NCBI GenBank assembly: GCA_030374805.1
Contig: JARGSG010000227.1
Span: forward strand, 62,001-126,000
Source: Gracilaria gracilis
Lineage: Eukaryota > Rhodophyta > Florideophyceae > Gracilariales > Gracilariaceae
DNA: 64,000 nucleotides
Reading direction: 5' to 3'
The notes beneath the pieces are model-generated. The model worked only from the letters and a program-made list of their open reading frames with translations. It made no database searches and was not told where the DNA came from. Positions 11,437 to 23,112 of this stretch are shown here, piece by piece; the stretch's first letter is position 1, and the number at the start of each line of letters is the position of its first letter. Both the position numbers and the translations under genes were made by a program.

Positions 11437-12159
11437 GTAAACAAAAATGAGTTAAGAAATTTGTTGGTGTTTATAATATTCCGCGGTTCTATTTTACTTT
11501 CGTTGTATCTATGTGTAGTACAATGAAACGTCAATGGGTTCGTGCCACGTAGGCCTACTGGTGCGCCTTGCTGGCTGCACTGCACCCAATTGGTAATCTG
11601 TATTTTATATTTTCTAATTTCTAATTTACAGTTTAGGATAGCTTAGCATTGCTGGCCCATGACAGTAGGTCATGGGTGCAGCCGATGACGTCATGCCCGC
11701 ATGGGAGATCGGCGTCGGTGCACCTTGTATATATTACGGTGCACCTCGCCTTCCTCCTTGTGTATTGTAAAGTCAGGCACCACTAGGGCAGTAACTATAC
11801 CATCTTGGTCACTTGCTACTCTATTACTATTCAGGTTTTACCGCGCGTCAACGTCTACTACCGTACACCTACACGGTCTACACTAGTCGCCCCGCCGTTT
11901 GCCCCTGTGGGTTTCAGGTGCCCTACTACCATATTGGTTGTATGTTTTTCCCCTTTAGGTTGAGCCCTCGTGCGCTCCATCCACCAGGCGGACCCCACAC
12001 CTGATCGGTATTTGTACGACATTTTGGTCTTCCGACCTAGAAGTTTCTTGGTTTTTGTCGTACCTCTACTGGTGAACAGAAGACATTCGAAAGGATTCTG
12101 GAAGTTCACACACCTATTTGGTTTCGTAGGAATACTCGCGAAGCAATTGGATACCACTA
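11437..12159. other. LTR/leader-like region upstream of a Gypsy gag
   Basis: No coding potential is seen. The segment has features of a retrotransposon promoter and leader: an AT-rich block near 11600, a TATATATT box near 11730, then GC-rich sequence leading to gag. A short hairpin with GGTCATGGGTGC-like arms sits near 11660-11690. I could not set LTR borders because no second copy of this LTR is in the window. Confidence 0.35.
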
Positions 12160-14330
12160 TTGGTCACCACGGAAAACCCTACAAGGATTACTCGTGGCTC
12201 TAGCGCGCCACCTAGCCACAAGGGTTCTGCTGCGGCTTCGGCCGCTAAACCCATTCTGGATAATCCCGAGGAGCTGTTTCGGCAACTTCGGGCCGGAACC
12301 TCAAAGGATACGGGCACTCAGCCACCGTTGGCCCCTGAACCTATTAAGGAATTGCCGACAACGGTTGAGGACCTTTGGCCCCAATTGGAAGATCGAGCGA
12401 AAGCTCTTTTTACCGCTACGGTTAATGAAGCTATGACCTCAATGGACATGGACGCCGTTACCCGTTTGGTGGTTGATCGAGCCGTGCATGAGCTCTTTCA
12501 ACGCATACCTAAATTGGTTGAAACATACCTCTTAACGGGTGCCCGGGAGCATATCTACCGAGTGGTTCAAGACCTTTGGGTTTTTGAAGGAATGGCGGAA
12601 GCCAAAACCCCTGGGGTGAATATGGTTACTCGCATACCACAAGAGATCCCTGCCGGTTCTTCCGCACCAATCAAGCCAATTCCGGCCGATAGTGCGTACC
12701 TACAAGGTTTAAGGCAAGGTCAATAGGGCCATATAGAGATGGGCCCTCGAGACGTGTACTTGCCACCCATTGGAGGTAACGTTCAAAAGGACACCAAGAC
12801 TGGTGGACCTGAGGACGATTCGTCTGACCCAGAAGAGGGGCGAAGAAGAAGAAACCGCAAGGGTATAGAAAGAAGGAGGAAAAAGGGAAAGAATCGCGGC
12901 TACAACTCTGACCCCGATTCCTCGAGCTCCGATACCGATACTGGTTCATCGTCGGATGATGACCGTAAAGGTAGACGTAAGAAGAAACCGAACAGGTTGG
13001 CGAAGAAGTCGTCAAAGAGAATCGCTAAAGGTAAGGAGAAACGGTACGAGTCGTCCGACTCGGATTCGAACACCGATACAACCCTAGAGGTGCGTCAGCC
13101 GCTGAACGATCTGTTCAACAAAGCAGTTGATTATAGTTCATATCAGTTGAGAAACCGATCCTCTGCTTACACCCAAGAGGGTGCGTAGAAGATCACCAAG
13201 CACCATAAGAAGCTCAGCTTCCAGATGGGTGATACTACCTTCACAGGTGATGATCCCATTGCGGTAATTGAGTTTCTGCAGAAGTTCAAGATTGCATGCG
13301 ACCAAAATGGTTTTTCCGAAGGTGCTGCCATGTGGTTATTCCAGTTTTACCTTAAAGGTCAAGCTTACCACTTGCTGCAAGGCAGGCTCCGAGGAAATAC
13401 CCTGGCGGTTGATGACGAGGGGACAGAGATGTTAGAGACGTACCCAGAAGTGGTTAATTTCATGTTGGAAACTTACGCTACCGATGAGGTTATCCAGGAA
13501 GGTTACGCTGAGGTGCAGGCATATCGCCAACGCTCTAGCCAAACCGAAATGGAATTCTCGTTGGGCCTTTGGAATCTGGCCACCCAATGCGGTAATGTCT
13601 TTACCACTAGTAGGTTGAAGTCGCTTTTCGCCGACAATGTCGACAAAGCGATCCGTTCGCAGGTACGCAACTACCTGGCGAACAACCGTAAGGTGGACTA
13701 TAATAGGCTTTCCCGTTATGCCCAGGGACTAGGCGACACTCTCCGTCACGGAAAGAAGCCGTCTGCGTCCCATACCTCAAAGGATAAACCGAAACGGTCA
13801 GTATTGGAGCTAGAAGAAAGCACTACCTCAGAGGGTGATTCGCTCATTCGCGTACCAACAGGGATGGCGGTTCATCTCGTGACTACGCCGCAGGTTCAGT
13901 CACGAGCCACCTCTATTGGTAATTGGCCGTCGACAGTACCACCAGTTTCATTAAGGTCGCCACCAAGTGCGGCGAGCACTCAACAAACCTCAACGGGTGG
14001 TTCGCAAGCATCCTCATGTGCTACAGCACCGACCAATCCGGTTCTCAGACCTACCTCTATGGCAATGCGTGATACACAGACAGGTGGATTCGTGTGGTGG
14101 CTCTGTTTATCGGCAGACCATTTGGCAAACAGATGTGACAAAATACCCCCAGGAGTGCGAGAACATCTAATCAGTGCCAGGCAGCACAACCAACGTAACC
14201 TATAGGGATCCCGAAAAAGGTTACAAGCTCAATCATCACCATCTGAGGTTCATCTCGACGTGGACACACCAATCTTGGAGAAGGACAGTTCCGCTAATGA
14301 GGAGCAGGAAAACACCGAACGGTTAGCGTA
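12160..14330 (+). pseudogene. Gypsy-type gag polyprotein, broken by TAG codons
   Basis: One continuous reading frame is interrupted by four stops, all TAG (12724, 13186, 14203 and about 14327). The part from 13225 has the layout of Ty3/Gypsy gag: a retrotrans_gag-like helical capsid region (AMWLFQFYLKGQAYHLL, then a stretch with EMEFSLGLWNLA), a low-complexity Ser/Thr linker and a CCHC-like zinc knuckle CLSADHLANRC. Upstream parts are a helical segment and an RS/KR-rich basic linker. No clear ATG precedes the first segment. Downstream protease and reverse transcriptase are missing because the large inverted-end element begins at 14393. It may be related to the Gypsy pol at the right edge, but no overlapping region allows a comparison. 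Confidence 0.8.
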
Positions 14331-14392
14331 GGGGCCACCCCTAACCATGAATTGGCCGGCCCGCCGATACGGGAACTGGAAACCTTACTAAT

Positions 14393-14656
14393 GTGTTCTC
14401 GGAATGCTAGTTTAGTATGCTCTATGGCTAGTTGTGAAAATAAAAGTCCGAAAAAACTGGCATTTTTGCAGTTTGCGCTAGTTGGCAAGGCAAAAAAGAA
14501 TTGTTCGGAAATCAGGTTTCCGTTCAGTGCAGTTCAAAATTAATTTACTGGAGTTGAAGGCTGGTTTGCAGTTCTTCTGCCACCACTCGTAACTTTACAT
14601 TCACCACACTCGCCAAAAACACTCTAAAAAACTTCGAACCCACCACCAGCGCTCCC
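14393..14656 (+). repeat. Left outer end of the large element
   Basis: It is near-identical, in inverted orientation, to 47997-48260 for its first 30 bp and remains clearly similar up to the end of gene W. It contains three GCTAGT-like motifs (near 14404, 14426 and 14477) that recur in the right end, as expected of subterminal transposase-binding sites. Confidence 0.8.
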
Positions 14657-15610
14657 TTATTCCAGCCCTGCATTCGGATCCTGAAACTCAGTTTCCCTAA
14701 TTGTCAAGTTGAAAAACTCCAATGGAACACTCTCCCCATTCTCGTACACCCTCCTAGCCCCAAACCGGCTTCCGACCCCTCCCAGCCTCTTCTCCTCCTG
14801 CTCCTCCGGTAAGCGCTCCGCCGTTCGAACAACCGCCGCCGCACTACCAAACCCAGCTAGTGGCGCTCCACCCGGCAGCTGCCGCGGCACACACACCTCC
14901 CCATCCTCGTCCACCATCACCCCACCCTTTCGCCTCTTCCTCAGCCGACTTCCCCCAACCTCCCCTCCATTTCCTTCTCCGCTCCTTCCCCTCACACTCC
15001 CACGTCCACCACGAGAGCCGGGCGTCACTGGTGGCCCTTTCTCTCTTCCCGCCTCCCTCCCAACGCTTCCTTCCCTCACCAGCTGCTTCATCTCCAACAG
15101 CAATTGGCAGGCCTTCTCCACCTGTCCCACTTGTGCCCCCAACACCTCCACACGTCCCCTCAGCCCCATATTCTCCCTTCTCAGCGTCACCATCTCCCTG
15201 CCAACGCACTCTACCACCCCATTTACATGCATTCCAGTATCCATTCCAGCCACCTTCATTCTTTTTCCGAATCATCGAAATCACATCCATTGGCACCCTC
15301 ATCTCCGACACACTCAGCACCACTTCTCCCACTTCACCAACCATCTCAGAAAGTCAGTTGTGCAAATGGTCGTTCAGATCCCTTCCAAGCCTCCTCAACG
15401 GCTTCTCTATCTCCGCCGCAAACCTCCTCTCCGGTCCCCCATCTCCTCCACCCCCATCACCCCACCTCCTTCTCCATCCCCACTTCCCTCCTTTTACCCA
15501 ATGCAAACCTTGTTCTCGCCCTCCTCCTTCCTTCCAGGTGGCGTCTCTGGTACCTCCGTCCGGTAAAGCAGAGCCCCTGGCTTCTCATCTTCGACGTACT
15601 CATTCGACAT
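14657..15610 (-). pseudogene. Gene W, left-arm copy: coiled-coil protein of unknown function
   Basis: It starts MSNEYVEDEKPGALLYRTEV at 15610. Compared with the copies at 47041 and 31244 it would encode roughly 310-320 residues. The order is a short N-terminal motif ending in a Glu-Val-Pro-Glu-Thr-Pro-Pro stretch, an acidic/Gly-rich linker, a helical region with LSVSEMRVPMDVIS, a leucine-zipper-like coiled coil (EVLGAQVGQVEKACQLLLEM), a Gly/Arg-rich linker, a basic RLRKRRKGG patch, and a conserved C-terminal motif with EEKRLGGVGSRFGARR and ETEFQDPNAG. Several in-frame stops and a frame change in the 15260-15500 part disable it. I do not recognise the family. The conserved basic patch and coiled coil are compatible with a DNA-binding or capsid-like accessory protein, but that is a guess. 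It is the outermost gene of the element. Confidence 0.7.
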
Positions 15611-16174
15611 CGCAGAAATAAACGGTGGTTCACGATAACGAAGAGAGATAAGAACAAGCGAGATAAACCCAACAGTTGCAGCATTCCTCCCGACTCCGTA
15701 CACCTGTGACACTGTCAGCCACACACCCACTTGCGCTGCACAACCCTTTGTATTCCACTCACATCCACTCCTATTTTTTTCCATTCACACAATTTCCATT
15801 TCTTCCCTAGAAATCTCCACATTTTCCCAACCTCGGTCCATACCGTATCCCAATGAAACCCCTGATGCACCACCTCTCAAGTACCAATGGTACCATAAAC
15901 TCTTAATCTCTATGCTTTTTTTCACTGCATACCTTCTCATAAACACACTCCTCGACCCTACCTCCTCTACAGCCCTGCTGCCCATTTCTTTCGATAACCG
16001 AATCATACAAGTCCTTTTATCCCCTTGAAGACTTTTTCCATGACCAAAACAACAGCCCAGTCCTGTATTTAGAGCTTTCCCTACTCCTTAGAATGTAAAC
16101 CACTTTCCTTTCACAGCTACCAGCACCCGACACCTTCCAACAGCCCATACCTTCAATCAAGCAAACTCATCGCA
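15611..16174. other. Divergent promoter region between genes W and K
   Basis: W runs left and K runs right from this stretch, as they do (mirrored) at 46527-47040 in the right arm. No gene is seen. Conservation of the divergent layout suggests a shared promoter. Confidence 0.4.
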
Positions 16175-17006
16175 ATGAGCTCCCATTCATCTTTACTCCG
16201 TTTTACAATCATCCCAGCTGTTGTCATAGGTCGAAGCCGTATTGGCACCATGATATACAACAATGGCTCCCCTCGAGACACCTTTCTCTCCATCGAAGAC
16301 TTCATTTCCGCAGATTGCCTTCCCCAAGGTCCAATCTTCCTCTGTGTTAGGAACGACCTTCTCGAAAAAGTAATTCTATTTTGTCCAGCACCACGGGCAG
16401 AAGACTTGGTCTTCATCCAGAATGGTCTTATTCTTCCCATTCTTTACGAACACGGAATTGAGCATTACTCACGAGCCACTCTTTACTTCGCCATTCCCAC
16501 TGTCGGCACCTCCCCACAGGATGGTGTCACGCGTCTATCTCCAAATTGTCTAACCACAGCCACTGGAAAGTGTGCTCTGGCAATATCTTGTATGCTTCTG
16601 GACCGCAGGTGTTACTTGCAGTGTCGTCGACGAAAAACCCTTTTCCAAGTCTTACTACCAAAAGCTCGTTTGGATCTCTTCCTTCAATCTCGTCTCTTCT
16701 TCATTTGGATTCGTTACCATGCATGAAGCGACTACCAAGTACATAAATATTGTCTCAAATATAATAAAAGAGCTTCTAGGGATAGTCACCTTCAACACAG
16801 GTCTCTCCTTCAATATCACTTCTACAGTGGAATCGCTACTGGAATACGGCAGAACTCTTGCTTCCTTCCCAGCCTCTTTCTCGGAGTATGAATCCAGAAA
16901 TGCTTATATCTATCTAACCTCCGCAGATGAAAAATTAGCCGGAAGGCTGGACCCTGCCCCTTTCCACACCAACTATGTCAATGTTCTTAGACATCAAATT
17001 CTCTAG
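16175..17006 (+). pseudogene. Gene K, left-arm copy: ketopantoate-reductase-like Rossmann protein
   Basis: It would encode about 277 residues but is split by one frameshift near 16600. The N-terminus has a dinucleotide-binding start, AVVIGRSRIGTM, in place of the usual G-x-G-x-x-G, then GPIFLCVRNDLLEKVI and RAEDLVFIQNGLILPIL. The second half has EKPFSKSYYQKLVWISSFNL. This pattern (a cofactor strand, a CTRND-like strand, an R-x-DLVF-QNG turn, and a Lys-Leu-Val-Trp helix) matches my memory of algal and plant proteins annotated as ketopantoate reductase/6-phosphogluconate dehydrogenase-like. The reaction in this setting is unknown. The copy at 45693-46526 is broken elsewhere, so an ancestor was intact. 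A metabolic-type oxidoreductase inside a transposon is unusual. It is transcribed away from W and towards D. Confidence 0.6.
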
Positions 17007-17166
17007 TAATTAGAACAAATTGTAAACCTCGTATTCGTAGCAACTACACACACACCCCGTTTTTTTCCAATTCTTTTTAAGTTGCCGCTTAAACAAATCA
17101 CCTGTTCACTTTTTATGTCAAGTCTCTATCACAAACAAACACAACAGTGTAAGTGCTACATTATAC

Positions 17167-20100
17167 CTACTCATTTTCGTCATCCATTATCATCTGTCGT
17201 TTCTCGTAATCCCCATCTGTATTCTCAGCATGGCCACCTGACACCTCTTCATCTTTCTTTTCGTACTCGTCCCCTCCATCTTCTATTTCTTCTATTTCAC
17301 TCCCTTCCTCCAAACCTTCATCATCGTCCAGCTGGTCGTTTGGGTCTTCTCCTAGCCCAAAGTCCTCATCTACGAACTTTGGCCAAAACGCTGGCTCCTT
17401 GTGCACCGCGTCAAGGAGCTTGTATTTTTCTGGTACAAAGTACATGTGATACCTCAGGCAATTCTTTTCCACCAACGCATCCATGTACCCAGCTCCTATA
17501 TGAAACATACCCCCTCTCCCAATAAACACAGAATAAGGCGGAACCCTGAACTTCTTCACAACCATTGTACGTCATAACCTCCTCAAACTCTTGTCTTCCG
17601 TCACATACATATTGTGTGACGTCTCACAAACCCATATCATAAATGAACTCCCCCCAGAGGGCATCACGAAGAGCCCCGGAATATCTCCCTTATCCTTCTC
17701 CGCATTCGTCAACCCTCGAAAATCAGTGTGCAAAACCTGCCTTGGGCATCCCTCCCCCGTACATAACACACGTCCCCCTGTATCCGGCGCATACATCCTC
17801 TTCTTCGCCCTACTGTCGTTACACAGACGAAGAGTGGCTGCTATCTGCCCAAACCTCGCATCCAACAACGCCCGCTTTCTCACCATCACCACATTCTTCT
17901 CATCAGGTTCAATGTTATCAACAATCTTCTTCTTGGTCTTAATATATCGTCCAATTCCCTGCATCCTGTCCCCAGCGTGCCTTCCTTCCCCCGTGTTGAT
18001 GATGGGATTCCATTTCGTTCGGTTCTCTTCAAACTTGAATTCTGGCTGCTCCTTGAGGTCCTTCTCAAAAAACTCTTGCGACCCTTCCGTCACCTCTTCA
18101 TCCACCACCACGCCCCTCTTCTTCGCCTCCTCTGACATACCTTCGTCAATTCCGAAATGTTCGAAAACACAGAAACCCCTTTCCATCAATTTCATTCTCT
18201 TCGTCTCAAAGTACCCTCGCGCGATGTCATTCATCTCCATCGCTGCCATCCGAAGAGCTTCTTTCTCCCCTCTCGGCTTTCCCTTCAACGGAAGCTTCAC
18301 CCCAGGAACTGGTTCCTTCGTACTACGCTGCTTCTTGTGCACATTCCGGGCGGCATGCCAGTACAACGCGTGATGGACCGCTCTCAAATCCGCCACCCCA
18401 AACACCCCGCCCTGTGCTCCTATCGCAAATGAATCATCTCCATCCAAGGGTGCTGATGTTTCACTGCATTCTTCCTTTCTAGCCACTCACTCGGTAGCGC
18501 ATTCACCAGACTCGTCTATGACATATCCGATCCACCAACCCACTCACCTGCCTTATTCATCCCTTTCGGTGGTTTCACCGGATTCTTATCTTCAAATCCA
18601 CGTATTGTTCCTTTCTCCACCCCTTTTTCCTCGTCTTGAACGAACCTACTATCTTTCTCACTGCCACCACTTTCATCCTCGCTCGACGACACCAAATTTA
18701 TTTTCTGTTCTTTGAAGAACTTCTTCAATGCCGGCTTTGTCATATTCCTGAATAAAATAATAACCTCCATTGATATATCTCCAGAGGGGGTCTTCACGGT
18801 GCCCTTCTTCATCCTCTTCGGAGCAGGTTGAATGTTTACCTCATCCTCATCGTCAGTAAGATCAATTACCCTCCTTCTCTTTTTCTTCTTCTTGCTCTCA
18901 GCCTTGCTACCCGAATCCTTTTTTAGCCGGCCCAGAGCAATCTTTTTCCGTGTGCTCCGCCTCAACCCTGATTGCTCTGCTTCAGGGTCTTCCCCCTGCA
19001 TGGAAGCTTCCAACAACATGGGAGCTTCTTCTGCCACATTAGGTGCTGCGGTTGACATACCATCACCTACACCCACGACTACAACCACCTCCTCCCTCAC
19101 CTCCTTCACCTCCTCCCTCACCTCCTTCACCTCCTCTGAAGTTCGAAGCGATACTTTGAAAACTTCTTGAAGCTTGTTAACCGTGGTGTTCACCCTTCTA
19201 GACACAATCCCTTCCCATAAACGCCTCGCAACGATAAATTCTATTTTGGCTGTCTGCATACCCAGATACTTCACCACAGACACATTTCCCCCCGTAAGTT
19301 GAATACGGTCTGCAATACTTCTTCAACACTAATCTTCTTTTTGTTCTCAGTGAGATTACATAGGTTTTACATAAATATGTCATATTGGAAGAAGTGCTTC
19401 TTCATGTCTTCAAAATGACCGGTTCTCGTAGAAGAAGACAATCTCAGTTCCACATGCCATTGCAAGCAACGTACGTAAGGGAAATCGAAACTGCCCATCC
19501 GTGAGACCCATCAAGAAGTCACTCGAGACATGCGTAAACGTCCGCGGTGGACCCTCCTCACAAACCTTCTCAAAGAACTCCAAAAGCCCCTCACATTCCC
19601 CAAACTTCATAGCCAATGTCGCGTAACGAGTCGATTGAAGCACACTGTTGTCTCCGATAGCCTCAATTCCTTTCAGAGCCCCAGCTGAATGCTTCGAAGT
19701 AATGCTCTTCACATCCATATGTGACTCGTCCACGACGTTCTGCACAAAAGATACCGTGCCATGAATTTTGTCTGCAAATGACATCTTGAGCACATTTGAA
19801 CTCATCTCGTTCAGAATATTTCCGAGTCTTGGTACCTCGTTCATTTTCATGGCCTTCCCATCCTTTCTTCACCAAAGCACAACATCCAAAGAACGGAATA
19901 TATCCGCCAACTTCCCGCCTTCCCCATGCAAGTCTTGTAGCCCAAGAATTCGGTGATGCCCGTCTTTAAGGGTCACGGCCACAACAAATCTCCCATCAAC
20001 AACTATTTGATTCACATCATACTCTACTACAGATGCCAAAGCAATCAAACCTGCAAACGGAAGCCGCCCAAAGTTGTGACATTTCATCATCATCGCCTCC

Positions 20101-21001
20101 TTGTGTCTCTCATCTACACTTCGTACTGTCTTCTTCGGGATTTCAATCATCTCGATATCCATCGTCAACCTGCGCTGTACATAGTCGGCCACGGAAATCT
20201 TCTTGAGAGACAGCGTGTTGTCAACCTCCTCCGACGGAACACTGGGTCCCTAATTGAAGAAGTTCTCCTCCGGGTCAGTAAGCGGAGCCTTACTCGTCTG
20301 AAAGACCTCCACGATATCGTCGTCGGAGTCCTCTTTGATGCTAACCCTAGCTCTCATGGGCTTCTTCATCCCGTGAAAAGACTTTTCGGAAGTTTTAGAA
20401 GCTTTCTCAGCAGCTTTCTCGACCTCCGGAGCAACCACTTTCTCAGGCTGAAATGTAGAAGACTTGCCAGCCCCGAACTCTAGATTAGGACTTTGTGGAA
20501 TCTCGATTGGTTCATCACCGACGTTTCCCACGCATACAACTCAGCCCAGAGCAACTCTCTCAGCGTACTTGGTGAGTCTTCAGGACCTTGAGAACGGTAA
20601 GGGTACTCCGCGCTTCCATGATTTATAATCTTCGTCCTCCAGATCACAACCAAGTCTTCCTCTTCTAAGACAGTCGCGCTTAGGAGATGGCCATGGAGCG
20701 AACGGCAAAGGACCTTCCCGGCACCATCGGCGGACCCCACACCTCTCACCTCCGCAGTTCCCACTTTCACCCTCCTCTTTGCTTTTCCAACCGTCACAAA
20801 CAAATGCACTGCATCGCCGTCTTTCAATACCCACATAGCAGCGCGCGAATGCTTCTTCGTCATCGCTCGAGCTGGTGGCATACACGGTGTAGTGCCTTTT
20901 GCCCTCCTTCTCCATCGTTTTAGGGGCCGCATTTCTGACACCCCTGCACTTGGGTTCGGTTGTCTTGAATCCCGCCCCCTTGTAGGCTTGCGAGGCGGCA
21001 T
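17167..21001 (-). pseudogene. Gene D, left-arm copy: DG-x-HR (ParB-like) plus 2OG-Fe(II) oxygenase-like protein
   Basis: A gene of about 1,280 codons starts at 21001 and ends at 17167. It has a frameshift near 20525, a TGA near 19870, breaks around 19400 and 18500, and a stop at 17572. In order it has a basic N-terminus; an unidentified domain with VGTAEVRGVGSADGAGK; a region with MIEIPKKTVRS followed by VTLKDGHHRILGLQ, whose DG-x-HR motif recalls ParB/sulfiredoxin-fold and DndB-type proteins; helical segments; and a long acidic and Lys-rich linker. The C-terminal domain has VLHTDF, then GRGGMFHIGAGY and CLRYHMYFVP. The HxD, distal His and following Arg fit the iron and 2-oxoglutarate ligands of a double-stranded beta-helix dioxygenase. 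Such enzymes in transposons (TET/JBP in KDZ elements) modify DNA bases, so a nucleic-acid substrate is plausible but inferred. It lies back-to-back with M. Confidence 0.65.
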
Positions 21002-21299
21002 CGCAGTTAAACGCGGCTGATAGAATCGAAAAGATTGTTTACGGCCGTCGAGAACGCTGGCGAGATCGGTCACCTAGTTGTAACTTTCACTCCCGTTTCT
21101 TTCTGTCTACTTCATCACGGATGCGCCTCCGCTCAATATTAGTTTAAACTATACACTGTGCCTATATAAAATTCCATAGCATGCTCGCCGGACCTTTACA
21201 AAGCTACATCAAGCTATTAACATCTATAGTACATTTTTTCAACAATGTTTGAGCAATAAAGAAATAAATAAGATTTGTGGCGGACTAATTTCACTCTGG

Positions 21300-21590
21300 G
21301 ACAGCGGAACTGGGTGACGTGGTGCTTCATCGGTGCACTGATGAAGCGTAACGACACCCCAGTCCGCTGCCAACAGCACGTTGGCGGTGCCATGTATGCC
21401 AGCAACCCAGTTTCATCACACACGGCGCGTTGACAGTGGGCGATTTTCACCGCTTACGGCTCGTTGGCGGTGCCACATGTGCCCCCGCCCCAGCTTCATC
21501 ACTCACGCCGCGCTGGAACAGCGGACCGGGGTGTCGTGGCGCTTCATCTTTGCACCGATTAAGCGCCACGACACCCCGTTCTGCTTTCCC
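21300..21590. repeat. Two 74-bp palindromes (family P1)
   Basis: Units at about 21300-21372 and 21517-21590. Each has arms starting near GACAGCGGAC and meeting at a core of the form GCTTCATCGGTGCAC and its reverse complement. A GC-rich 60-bp linker with GGTGCCATGTATGCC lies between units and recurs near 22540. Confidence 0.85.
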
Positions 21591-21862
21591 AAAAAGAGTT
21601 TTTGAGTTTTTTTTGAAACGAGTGGCTGGACAAAGATGATATTTCATATTTTCAACATTTCATTCGAGCCACCCCAACCACACGTGTGCTGCTGTATAAA
21701 AGCCGTCCCCACTCCCCTTCCCAACACCTTTCACGCCTTTCCTTCCTGGTCACACCTTCAACCGGGATATATTCATCTTCCTCCACAACCGAAAGTATGT
21801 GTCTCGGTTGCATAAATAGAACAATATATCTCCGTGGAAGGTGGCACACCCTTACGCTTCGA

Positions 21863-22300
21863 AGCTAGGAATACAACATCCATTAGATTATATAAAATGT
21901 GTGCATATTGTATTGTTATATCATGTAGGGGATGGATTATTCCTATGCTGCTTGCAGAGGGTTCTGCACCCCCTCTCGCTCTGTTGCTAGGAATAGGATA
22001 TCCGTTAGATGAGATGTAGTGAGTACATCTTCTATTTTTATTTCATGTAATGGATGCCCTATTCCTATGCAGCTTGCGGAGGGTTTCGCACACCCTCACG
22101 CTTCGTAGCTATGTATAGAACATCCGTTGGATGAGATGAAGTTAGTTCATCTTCTATCTTTGTCCTATATAACGGATGTCCTATTTCTATGCCGCTTTCG
22201 CTTTGAAGCTAGGATTAGGACATCCGTTACATGATATAAAATTAGTTCATCTTCTAATTTTATGCGATACAGCTCTTTTCCTAATACTCTGCTGCTTGGG
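21863..22300. repeat. Second palindrome family (P2), about four units
   Basis: Successive units begin with GCTAGGA or a variant at about 21863, 21987, 22107 and 22208, spaced 124, 120 and 101 bp. Within a unit an arm like AGGACATCCGTTAGATGA is matched further on by its reverse complement, as in TATAACGGATGTCCTATT. Units are linked by a GC-rich GGAGGGTTTCGCACACCCTC-type segment that is itself a small hairpin. Confidence 0.7.
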
Positions 22301-22448
22301 GAGTTTTTCGAATTTTTTCACAATCACTTGGCTAAGAATAGGATAGCCATAGTAAGAAATTTTGCATAGAGTGAGAGCAGAAAATCGTTTGAGCCGCGAT
22401 CCATGTTCGTTTCACCCTGAGAAAGCCGATCGGCACTCAAGGCGCGTT

Positions 22449-22763
22449 GGGACAGCGGACCGGGATGTCCTGGCGCTTCATCAGTGCACCAATGAAGCGC
22501 CAAGACACCCAGGACTACTGTCCCAGAATGCTTTGGCGGTGCCATGTATGCCAGCACTCCAGTTTCATCACACACGGCGCGTTGGGAGAGTGGACCGGGG
22601 TGTCGTCGAGCTTCATCGGTGCACCGATGAAGTGCCACGACACTCCGGTCCGTTGTCGTTGAAAAATATGAAAAAATAAATGATTTTTTTGGGACATCGG
22701 ACCGGGGGGTGGTGCGCTTCATCAGTGCACTGATGAAGCGCCACGCCACCCCGGTTTGCTCTC
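22449..22763. repeat. Three 74-bp palindromes (family P1)
   Basis: Units at about 22449-22525, 22583-22656 and 22690-22763. The third has a nearly perfect core in which GCGCTTCATCAGTGCAC runs into its own complement. The arms differ between units mainly in the GTGTCGTGG part. Confidence 0.85.
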
Positions 22764-23112
22764 CTACCAGCCGTTTCTTACAACCTCGCGTATATGTTTG
22801 CATTCACCAAGTTCCGTATCCCTCGAGAGTCTGCGCTTTCCCTGACACCTCTTTACGGCTTCACGTGCATCAAAGGCATCCTGCATCTCCCTGTCGTGTT
22901 GAAAGAACCTATTTCGTGCTGTATCGTTGCTATCCTCTACCGCCCACTCCCGTCTTCTGCGCACTCTCATATCTCATTGACAGTTATCCTCCGCCTGCTG
23001 CAGTCTCCCGTGCGCTGGCTTCTCCCCTCCGCTACCCTCTCCCGTCTGCTGCCACCTCCCGTCCGCTTCGAAAGTTCGAATCATAACCCGTCAACGCGCC
23101 CCCTTCCCGTGC

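Larger units (their letters stand above)
21002..23112. other. Palindrome-rich spacer between divergent genes D and M (left arm)
   Basis: This is the shared upstream region of D (leftward) and M (rightward). The part near 21002-21200 resembles the sequence upstream of D at 41460-41622, including CATTCTCGACGG-type sequence just before the start codon. The rest holds five palindromes of about 74 bp, a second palindrome family at 21863-22300, and a CT-rich leader before M (22900-23100). No protein gene is credible here. Confidence 0.7.

Noticed and set aside
12160..14330. A variant genetic code with TAG as Gln
   Set aside because: Tempting because all four stops here are TAG, but neighbouring elements also have TAA and TGA stops plus frameshifts, and the nearby intact genes do not use in-frame TAG.
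14709..15709. Long forward Pro/Ser-rich frames
   Set aside because: They are the antisense shadow of the G-rich gene W.
17591..18373. Forward frame of 260 codons
   Set aside because: Antisense of the oxygenase domain of gene D; the reverse frame has the HxD, His and Arg motifs conserved in the other copy.
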